Below, piece after piece: positions 7,854 to 15,800 of a stretch of DNA of 47,452 nucleotides. Numbering within the stretch: position 1 is the stretch's first letter; the number at the start of each line of letters is the position of its first letter. The notes under the pieces were generated by a model, which was not told the origin of the DNA, ran no database searches, and was given only the letters and a program-made list of their open reading frames with translations. This DNA is from CAYYNP01 sp964472545. Lineage in GTDB: Bacteria; Planctomycetota; Planctomycetia; Pirellulales; Thermoguttaceae. The position numbers and the translations under genes are program-made. The stretch is taken from assembly GCA_964472545.1 (NCBI GenBank), contig CAYYNP010000039.1:1-47452 (forward strand). The letters are read 5' to 3'.

Positions 7854-9145
7854 TACGGCTTAAACTCCCCCGGCATCGGCACCGGATAGTTCCCCTCCGC
7901 ATCCGGCAACACCGGTGGCTCGGCGCCCCAGGCAAACTCGGCCGGCATTTCGTCGGGGCCCTTGGCCACCGCGTCGTCCCAGCGGGCGATCTTGCCGGAG
8001 TAGGTTGCCATGCGGCCCAGCACGGCCGTCATGCTGCTGGTGGCCCCGAACCAGCCTTCGTTGTACTTGCGATTGTTGCGGATGGCCTCGATCAGGTCGT
8101 TGTGCTCTTGCTGATGGCCGCTGACCGGGCCGCCGGCGTATTGCCAGGCGTTGCGGCCGGTGATCGAGCCACGGGTGCAGGCGACGCCTTCGGGACCCTC
8201 GGCGTAAGCACAACTTTCACGCCAGGCGCCGGCGATGTGGCGGCATTGGCTGAACATCTTCGAACCGTCGGCGTAGGTGAACTCGACGAAGTGATGATCG
8301 AAGATTTGGCCGTGGTCTTTGCCTTTGCGAACTTCCCGGCCGCCCATGCCGTTGGCCTCGACCGGATGGTCCTGCTTGATCCAGTTGGCCTGATCGATCA
8401 GGTGTACGTGCTGCTCGACGATGTGGTCGCCGCAGAGCCAAACGAAGTAGAACCAGTTGCGCATCTGATACTGCATTTCCGTTTGCTCCGGCCTCCGCGG
8501 GCGGACCCAGACGCCGGCGTTATTGCAGTACGCCCGGGTGAACGACAACTCGCCGACGGCCCCCTCGTGGACGCGCTCGATCGTCTCGATCACCCGGGGC
8601 GTGTGCCGGGAGTTGAGCCCCACGGCGACTTGCAGGCCCTTTTCGTCGGCCAGCTTGTTGGTTTCCATCACTGAGCGGAAACCCGGCGCGTCGACGCAGA
8701 CCGGCTTCTCCATGAAGACGTTCTTGCCGGCCTCGACGGCCGCGCGGTATTGCATTGGCCGAAAGCCCGGCGGGGTGACCAGCAGCATCAGGTCGGCCCC
8801 GCACGCGATCGCCTGTTTGTAGGCGTCGAAGCCGCTGAAGATCCGCTCGTCGGGCACGTCGACCTTCTCGCCGAAGCGCGTCTTCAGTTGCGTGCGCGCC
8901 GCCACGGCGGCGTCTTCGAAGGCGTCGGCCAAGGCGATCAGCTTGATCCGCTCGTTCGGCACGCTGAGGCAATTTGCCGCCGCCCCCTTGCCCCGCCCTC
9001 CACAGCCGACCAAAGCGATCTTGATCTCGTCGCTCCCGGCGGCATGGGCCCCCCGCGCGAGGCTCAAGGAGCCGGCCAGCGCGGTACCGGCGGCCATCGA
9101 TTTGTTCAGACGTGTACTCCGAGGGGCATCCGAGGACGGGCTCAT
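7850..9145 (-). CDS. Gfo/Idh/MocA family oxidoreductase, exported
   Basis: A predicted NAD(P)-dependent oxidoreductase of 431 residues. ATG 9145 has AAGGAG 7 bases upstream; the open frame continues to 9328 but that part is repeat-derived. The N-terminus TRLNKSMAAGTALAGSLSLARGAHA looks like the family's Tat signal but has lost the twin arginines. The Rossmann loop GCGGRGKG is at 48-55, the EKP motif MEKPVCVDAPG starts at about 145, and NNAGVWVRPRRP and WNWFYFVWLCGDHIVEQHVHLID-like segments (here starting RNWFYFVWLCGDHIVEQHV) are characteristic of a planctomycete subgroup. It diverges from the GH127 gene across 232 bases, which hints at joint use in sugar breakdown. Confidence 0.88.
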   Translation of the reverse strand: MSPSSDAPRSTRLNKSMAAGTALAGSLSLARGAHAAGSDEIKIALVGCGGRGKGAAANCLSVPNERIKLIALADAFEDAAVAARTQLKTRFGEKVDVPDERIFSGFDAYKQAIACGADLMLLVTPPGFRPMQYRAAVEAGKNVFMEKPVCVDAPGFRSVMETNKLADEKGLQVAVGLNSRHTPRVIETIERVHEGAVGELSFTRAYCNNAGVWVRPRRPEQTEMQYQMRNWFYFVWLCGDHIVEQHVHLIDQANWIKQDHPVEANGMGGREVRKGKDHGQIFDHHFVEFTYADGSKMFSQCRHIAGAWRESCAYAEGPEGVACTRGSITGRNAWQYAGGPVSGHQQEHNDLIEAIRNNRKYNEGWFGATSSMTAVLGRMATYSGKIARWDDAVAKGPDEMPAEFAWGAEPPVLPDAEGNYPVPMPGEFKPY

Positions 9146-9165
9146 TGTCGCACTCCTTGGAAAAC

Positions 9166-9228
9166 GGGAATTGGAGGACCGGGAATTGAAGGACGGGGAT
9201 TTGGAGGACGGGGATTTGGAGGACGGGG
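9166..9228. repeat. 15-bp minisatellite in the leader of the oxidoreductase gene
   Basis: Four consecutive copies of GGGATTTGGAGGACG (the first two slightly diverged) fill the space directly upstream of the ribosome site of the gene starting at 9145. They fall in the 5' untranslated region or promoter between two divergent genes, so copy number could affect expression of either. Confidence 0.75.
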
Positions 9229-9377
9229 CGGATACCGCCATTATCGCAGACGGCATGGCGATGACAAGCAAGACCGTGACTTTGTCCACATCGGCTGCGA
9301 GTTCATGTATAATGGCCACCAGGCCCAATGTTCGACATCCGGCCGTGTTCCTTCAGGCAAACCCACGCGAGTTGAAA

Positions 9378-11681
9378 ATGAGACCCCTGTCAAGATCCTC
9401 CGTATCCGCATTGATGGTTCTCTTCGGCTGTCTGGCCTTTTCGGCGTCCGCCCGGGGCGATCTTCCCAAGCTGGTGGGCGTTCCCGACGTTACCGCCGAG
9501 ACCGTCGTGGGGCATCTGCCCCGGCTGCCGCACATGATTGCCGGCGAATACACCGACGGCGCCGCTGGCCCGCCGGTCCGCGTGATCTGGCCTTCGCCGG
9601 AGGACAACTCTGCGATTCGCAAGCCCGGCACCTACACGGTGACCGGCAAAGTGCCCGGCACCGACTTCGAGCCCAAGGCGACGGTAACCGTCAAGGCGCC
9701 GTCCGATCCGCCGCCGGCACCGCAGCGCCGCTTGGAGCCGTTCCCGTTGGGCCAGGTCGTGTTGCATGCCGACCAACAGCAGCGCGCCACGCCGTTCATC
9801 AAGAACCGCGACAAGTTCATCCTCACGCTGGCCAAGACCGACCCGGACCGCTTCCTCTACAACTTCCGCGACGCCTTCGGGCAGCCGCAGCCGGAGGGCG
9901 TGAAGCCGTTGGGCGTGTGGGACAGTCAAACTACCAAGCTCCGCGGCCACGCCAGCGGGCATTACCTCTCGGCCATCGCCCAGGCCTATGCCGGCACCAC
10001 GTACGACGACGCGCTGCGGGCAAACTTCCGCAAGAAGATGGACTACCTGATCGAGACGCTTTACGACCTCTCGCAGAAGTCGGGCACGCCCACCGAAGAA
10101 GGCGGCGAGTGTAACGCCGATCCCACCACCGTTCCGCCCGGCCCGGGTAAATCGAAATACGACTCCGACCTCAGCGTGGAGAATCTCCGCCACGACTACT
10201 GGAATTGGGGTAAAGGCTTCATCAGCGGCTACCCGCCCGACCAGTTCATCATGCTCGAGAAGGGCGCCACCTACGGCGGCGGCAAGAACCAGATCTGGGC
10301 CCCGTACTACACGCTGCACAAGATTCTCGCCGGGCTGTTGGACTGTTACGAAGTCGGCGGTAACGAGAAGGCACTCGAAGTCGCCCGGGGAATGGGCCTC
10401 TGGGTCCACGCGCGGCTTCAGGAGGTGCCCACCCAGACGCGGATCGAAATGTGGAACCGCTACATCGCCGGCGAATACGGTGGCATGAACGAGGTCATGG
10501 GCCGGCTGTTCCGGCTGACCAAGGACCGGCGGTTCATGCAATGTGCGTTGCTGTTCGACAACATCGACTTCTTTTTCGGCAACGCCGAGCACGAACACGG
10601 CCTGGCCTGCAACGTCGACACGATTCACGGCAAGCACGCCAATCAGCACGTCCCCCAGATCACCGGGGCCTTGGAGACCTACGCCGGCACGGGCAAGGTC
10701 CGCTATTATCGCGTGGCCGACAACTTCTGGAACATCTGTAACACGTCGTACACGTACAGCATCGGCGGCGTGGCAGGAGCGAGAACGCCGAACAACTCGG
10801 AGTGTTTCACGGCCGAGCCGAACACGCTCTTTGCCAACGGCTTCCATCCCGGCGGACAGAACGAGACCTGTGCCACGTACAACCTGCTGAAGCTCAGCCG
10901 GCAGCTCTTCATGTTCGACACCGACGGCAAGTTCATGGACTACTACGAGCAGGCCCTCTACAACCACATCCTGGCTTCCGTGGCCGAAGATAGCCCGGCC
11001 AACACCTACCACGTGCCGCTGAACCCGGGTGCCCGGAAGCACTTTGGCAATCCCAACATGAGCGGCTTCACCTGCTGCAACGGCACGGCGCTGGAGAGCA
11101 GCACGAAGCTGCAAGATTCGATCTACTTCAAGGGCGTCGACGACGACGCGCTGTACGTGAATCTCTACGTGCCTTCGACGCTTACCTGGCCGAAGCACAA
11201 AGTCGTAGTCAAACAGCGCACGAGCTTCCCCTACGCCGACACCACGCGGCTGACCGTTGCCGGCGGCGGTACGTTCGAGGTGTACGTCCGCGTGCCGAGT
11301 TGGGCCACGCGAGGGTTCTTCGTGAAGATCAACGGCGCCGAAAAGCAGCTCGACGCCGTAGCGGGCGCGTATCTCTGCCTCGGCGGCGACTGGAAGGACG
11401 GCGACATGATCGAGTTGCGTATCCCGATGGGCTTCCACCTCCGCCCGCTGATGGACCGGCCGAACATCGCCAGCCTCTTCTACGGTCCGGTGCTCTTGGC
11501 CGCCGAGGAGCCGGCCGACCGTAAAGAGTGGCGTCCGGTGACGCTGGATGCAAAGGACCTTGGCAAGTCGATCGACGGCGACCCGAACACCCTGCGATTC
11601 AAGATCGGCGACGTGCTCCTCAAACCGTTTCACGAGACGTACGACCGCCACTCGGTCTACTTGGATGTGACGCTGGAGTAG
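9378..11681 (+). CDS. Secreted GH127 beta-L-arabinofuranosidase-like hydrolase (DUF1680)
   Basis: A 767-residue exported enzyme expected to release beta-L-arabinofuranose or a related sugar from plant or algal glycans. ATG 9378 opens a signal peptide (SALMVLFGCLAFSASARG); the longer upstream frame is not real. Residues about 30-115 form a Big_4-like Ig domain (VIWPSPEDNSAIRKPGTYTV). The catalytic alpha/alpha barrel follows. Metal-site motifs of GH127 are present: NETCATYNLLKLSRQLF (E and C, near 495) and GFTCCNGTALESS (near 563), where the first Cys of the pair is the nucleophile in HypBA1. The C-terminal third is beta-rich. The ribosome site is weak. Confidence 0.88.
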   Translation: MRPLSRSSVSALMVLFGCLAFSASARGDLPKLVGVPDVTAETVVGHLPRLPHMIAGEYTDGAAGPPVRVIWPSPEDNSAIRKPGTYTVTGKVPGTDFEPKATVTVKAPSDPPPAPQRRLEPFPLGQVVLHADQQQRATPFIKNRDKFILTLAKTDPDRFLYNFRDAFGQPQPEGVKPLGVWDSQTTKLRGHASGHYLSAIAQAYAGTTYDDALRANFRKKMDYLIETLYDLSQKSGTPTEEGGECNADPTTVPPGPGKSKYDSDLSVENLRHDYWNWGKGFISGYPPDQFIMLEKGATYGGGKNQIWAPYYTLHKILAGLLDCYEVGGNEKALEVARGMGLWVHARLQEVPTQTRIEMWNRYIAGEYGGMNEVMGRLFRLTKDRRFMQCALLFDNIDFFFGNAEHEHGLACNVDTIHGKHANQHVPQITGALETYAGTGKVRYYRVADNFWNICNTSYTYSIGGVAGARTPNNSECFTAEPNTLFANGFHPGGQNETCATYNLLKLSRQLFMFDTDGKFMDYYEQALYNHILASVAEDSPANTYHVPLNPGARKHFGNPNMSGFTCCNGTALESSTKLQDSIYFKGVDDDALYVNLYVPSTLTWPKHKVVVKQRTSFPYADTTRLTVAGGGTFEVYVRVPSWATRGFFVKINGAEKQLDAVAGAYLCLGGDWKDGDMIELRIPMGFHLRPLMDRPNIASLFYGPVLLAAEEPADRKEWRPVTLDAKDLGKSIDGDPNTLRFKIGDVLLKPFHETYDRHSVYLDVTLE

Positions 11682-11712
11682 GCTGGGTGGCCGGCCTGAT
11701 GGCTCACCTGAC

Positions 11713-11746
11713 GGGTGGCTGGGGCAAAGCGCAGCGGTGCCCCAGG
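11713..11746 (+). repeat. Dispersed GGGTGGCTGGGG repeat, CAAAGCGCAGCGGTG subtype
   Basis: This 34-base sequence lies just past the GH127 stop. It is identical, on the other strand, to 43119-43152 inside the giant protease gene. It folds as a hairpin through TGGGG(CA) and TG(CCCCA). See also 768-798, 24625-24804 and 46663-46892. Confidence 0.85.
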
Positions 11747-11766
11747 GTATCGAGGAATCTGCCCAC

Positions 11767-12132
11767 CTACCAGCATGCCAACAGCACACAAGCGGTCATC
11801 CCGGCCGCTCCTGCACATCCGCATCCGGGTCGGCTGACTGACCACGACCACTCGGTCTGCTCTGCTTTGCCATCGATTGGCTCACCGCTCCACAACGCCG
11901 TCGGGTCGCTGCCGTATCCACATTCGCAACGCTCGGTAATGTCGCTGTACCGCAACGCACGACAGCCAGGACATGTGCCGCAGCACGGACAATACGGCAC
12001 GTTGCACTCCGGGCAGCGTTCGTGGCCCCGACCACGCCTCGTTCCACAGCCCGGACACGTGCCGCAGCCAGGGCAGATCAAGAAGTCTGCTTGCGTGATG
12101 ATCTCACAGCATACCGTTTTGATGAGTGCCAT
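11767..12132 (-). CDS. Small cysteine-rich multi-zinc-knuckle protein
   Basis: About 121 residues starting MALIKTVCCEIITQ (an in-frame GTG lies four codons upstream). The core contains a ladder of CxxC pairs: CPGCGTCPGCGTRRGRGHERC, then CPECNVPYCPCCGTCPGC, then ERCECGYG. These look like several tandem zinc ribbons or knuckles. A second Cys cluster with a hydrophobic end (PGCGCAGAAGMTACVLLACW) closes the protein. I recognise no named family, and the ribosome site is weak, so a chance frame is possible. The regular CxxC spacing argues against chance. The neighbouring gene at 12217 also ends in a zinc ribbon and has the same orientation. Confidence 0.5.
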   Translation of the reverse strand: MALIKTVCCEIITQADFLICPGCGTCPGCGTRRGRGHERCPECNVPYCPCCGTCPGCRALRYSDITERCECGYGSDPTALWSGEPIDGKAEQTEWSWSVSRPGCGCAGAAGMTACVLLACW

Positions 12133-12216
12133 CGGTTGACTCACGGCGAGGGGTGGTGCTGTGTATCGTGGCCCCGGCTGCTTTGCGGCGATTCGGGTTC
12201 AGGAACATAGTCACGT

Positions 12217-12594
12217 TCACGGCTGAATGTTCGCTCCACATCGCTCACATATCAACCGCCAGGGTTCGTCGTCTGGAGAATGAAGTCCGTCGCCGGTGAC
12301 GGGATTGACGATGGCATCGCACTGTTGGCATGCAAGTTCGCTTCGTGCGATTTCCCGGATGTCCGCCCGTTCGGGGTGTTGTCTGCGAGCCCGCTCCTCT
12401 TTCTCCTTGCGGACGACGGCCGAATGAGGCACGCCGGCGACCAGCAGAAAGACGAACGCTGTCAGTGGGAAGAACACGACTGCCAGGATGAACCAAGCCA
12501 ACGTAGAGCGGTCGTACGACTTCGCCATCCAGCCGACAATGGCCGAAAACGGTAGGCAGAGTATTGTCAGGCGAAACCAATCATCCAGACTCAT
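12217..12594 (-). CDS. Small membrane protein with C-terminal zinc ribbon
   Basis: A 125-residue protein starting at ATG 12594, with GGAG 6 bases upstream. Two membrane-spanning segments are visible (LTILCLPFSAIVGWMA at about 9-24 and LAWFILAVVFFPLTAFVFLLVA at about 32-53). A charged cytosolic stretch follows (RKEKEERARRQHPERADIR) and then a zinc ribbon with CQQC and CERC near the end. This layout is common in uncharacterised bacterial membrane proteins. It precedes the Cys-rich gene on the same strand, so the two may be cotranscribed. Confidence 0.65.
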   Translation of the reverse strand: MSLDDWFRLTILCLPFSAIVGWMAKSYDRSTLAWFILAVVFFPLTAFVFLLVAGVPHSAVVRKEKEERARRQHPERADIREIARSELACQQCDAIVNPVTGDGLHSPDDEPWRLICERCGANIQP

Positions 12595-12821
12595 CAACTG
12601 CTCCGGTAGACGGCTGAGGAACGCCCGTTAGTTTACCAGGCAGACCAGGCCAATTCCAAGGGAATCCTGGCACACTCGTCGCCGATGAGACCTGGATTTC
12701 CTGGGAATGGCCCAGAAGTTGCATTTTCCGCGGTTCTCGACATAATAAACGTTGCTGGTTTCTCGTCACTCTGGCCCGGTCAACGGCGTACCGTCCGCAT
12801 CCGGGAAGGTAGGATCGCGGC

Positions 12822-15800
12822 ATGCTCGATCGGTTCTTATCGCCTCGCTCGACGACCCGCGCCACGCCGTCACTGCGTGCACGCAAACTGGCCGTCGAGC
12901 CGCTTGAATCGCGCACCATGCTCGACGCCGGGCCGTTGGTGATCAATGAGTTTATGGCGGTCAACGGCACGTCGCTGGCCGACGAAAACGGCGACCGCTC
13001 CGACTGGATCGAAATCTATAACCCGACCAACCAGACCGTCAACCTCGACGGCTGGTATCTGACCGACGACGCCGGCCATCTCATGCAATGGCGATTCCCG
13101 TCGGCCAGCCTGCTCCCGAACCGGTACCTGACGGTCTTCGCCTCCGGCAAGAACCGCACCGATCCGCGTTACAGGCTGCATACCAACTTCCGGCTCGACG
13201 GCGACGGCGAGTACCTGGCCCTGGTACGGCCGGACGGCGTAACCGTTTCACATGAATACGCGCCGGCGTTCCCGGCCCAAACGTCGGACGTCTCCTACGG
13301 CATCGGCAGCGACGCCACGACGTTCTCCGTGCCCGACGACGACGTGTTGCGCTATCGCGTGCCGGCTGCCGCCGACGCCGGCGCGGAGACTGCATGGATG
13401 TTTCCCGAGTTCGACGACTCCGCCTGGCCGGCGTTCTCGAAGACCTCGGGCATCTTGATCACCGAAGCCGGCACGGAAGATCCGGATTACGTCGAGATCC
13501 AGAACGTCTCCGACCACCCGATCGACACCGAAGGCTGGGTCGTGGCGGCCAACGTCGGATCGACCGGACGCGTCAACAACGCACATACCACGTACTGGCA
13601 ATTGCCCACAGTGATCGGCGCCGGGCAGGTGCTGTATCAAGACGACGACCCGGAATCGCCCGAGTATTACTGGGGCGACGCGATAAGCTGGCGAACCGCC
13701 GGCTACGGTTGGGTGATGATCGTCGACGACTTCGGCAACGTGGCCGACTTCGTCGTCTGGGGCTATCCGGCCGAGCAGTTCGCGTCGATGGACGTGACGA
13801 TCAACGGGCACCAGATCACATCGGGCGACTGGTGGAACGGCGATTCGGCCGCCGCCGCCGGCACCGACGCCAACTCGCTGCAGCGCCGCGGCGACTCCGA
13901 TCACGATTCGGCCGCCGACTGGGCCTTCGTCGGGCCGCTTTCGCCGCTGGAGGAAAACGCGGGACTGCTCACGCCGTTTACCACCGACGTGGCCACCGGC
14001 TTCGGCTTCGACGTGGGCGAAACGGGCCTCGGCGGCACGTTCATGATCGACGTGGCCGAGCCGATGCACGGGCAAAACGCCTCGCTCTGGACGCGGATCC
14101 CCTTCGAGGTCGACAACCCGGCGCTGCTCGACGCGATGCAGTTGCACGTGCAATACAACGACGGCTTCGTGGCCTATCTCAACGGCGTCGAGGTCGCCCG
14201 CCGCAATGCGCCGGACGTGGTTGGCTGGAACTCGGCCGCGACCGGCGTGCAAGGCGTGGACGAGTCGCAGCAGACCGAAGAGTTCGACCTGGCCGAGTAT
14301 CTTGACCAACTGCGCCCCGGGCGAAACGTGCTGGCCGTACACGGGCTGAACACCGCGGCCAACGACGCCAACTTCCGCATGGTGGCCGATCTGACGCGAC
14401 TCGGAAAGCAGTTCTTCACGGACCCCACGCCTGCCGCGGCCAACGGCGCCGGTTCGTTGGGTATCGTGGCCGATACGGCCTTCAGCGTCGACCGCGGCTT
14501 CTTCGATCAGCCGTTCGAGGTCGCCGTCACCACCGACACGCCCGGCGCGACGATCCGCTACACGCTCGACGGCAGCCTGCCGACCGAAGAAAACGGCCAC
14601 GACTACACCGGCCCGCTGGTGATCGACCGTACCACGACCCTGCGGGCGATGGCGATCAAGCCCGGCCACGTGCCGACGAACGTCGACTCGCAGACGTATC
14701 TCTTCCTCGACGACGTCAAGACCCAGACGCGTCCGCCCGGCTATCCCACGGCCACCGAAGACGCCCGCTATCAACTGGACTACGACGTCGACCCCCGCGT
14801 GGTCGACGACCCGCGCTACGCCGACGAGTTCATCAGCGGCCTGACGGCGATTCCCAGTGTGTCGCTGGTGATGGACGTGGACGATCTGTTCGGCCGTAGC
14901 CGGGGGATCTACGCCAACGCGATCCAGAGCGGCCTGGCGTGGGAGCGGGCCACGTCGGTCGAGTACCTCGACCCGGCCGGCGGCGACCAGTTCCAAATCA
15001 ACAGCGCCATCCGCATCCAAGGCGCTTACAGCCGCTATCCGCAGGAATCGATCAAACACGCCTTCCGGCTGATCTTCAAGGCGCCGTACGGGCCGACGAA
15101 GCTCAACTACAAGGTCTTCGACGACTCACCGGTCGACAAGTTCGACCAGTTGATCCTGCGGATGTCGACGCACGACTCGTGGCACGTGCACCAAAACCCC
15201 TGGCGCGCCGACGCCACCTACGCCGCCGATCAGTGGCATCGCTACACCCAACTGGCCATGGGCAACCTCTCCGGCCACAGCAAACACGTCCACCTCTACC
15301 TCAACGGGCTTTACTGGGGGCTCTACGAGATCGAAGAGCGGCCCAACGCCTCCTTTGCCGCCTCTTATCTCGGCGGGGAAAGCGAAGACTACGACGCGAT
15401 CAACGGCGGCGGGCTTCGCGACGGCACGATGGCCGCCTGGAACGAGATGTACCGCATCGCCAACGGCCAGGGACCACACGGGAGCCTCGCCAACGCCGCC
15501 GCTTACGAAGATCTCAAACGGTATCTCGACGTGGGCAGCTTCGCCGACTACCTGATCGCCAACATCTACTCCGGCAACATGGACTGGCCGGGCAAGAACT
15601 ACTACGCCGTGCGGAAGCGCGAACCGGGCGCCGGGTTCCACTTTGTCTCCTGGGACAGCGAGGCCTCGTTCTGGAAGTCGTGGGGTGGCGATCCGCCCGC
15701 CGCCGACGCCTCGGTTTGGAACGGCCTGAACTACCCGTTCTTCAACAACAGCACGCACGGGGCCGGCTACCTCTACAACCGGCTGAAATACAACGCCGAG

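Noticed and set aside
9390..11789. 799-codon minus-strand frame opposite GH127
   Set aside because: It mirrors the GH127 codons; composition is typical of antisense frames in GC-rich genes and no motif is present.
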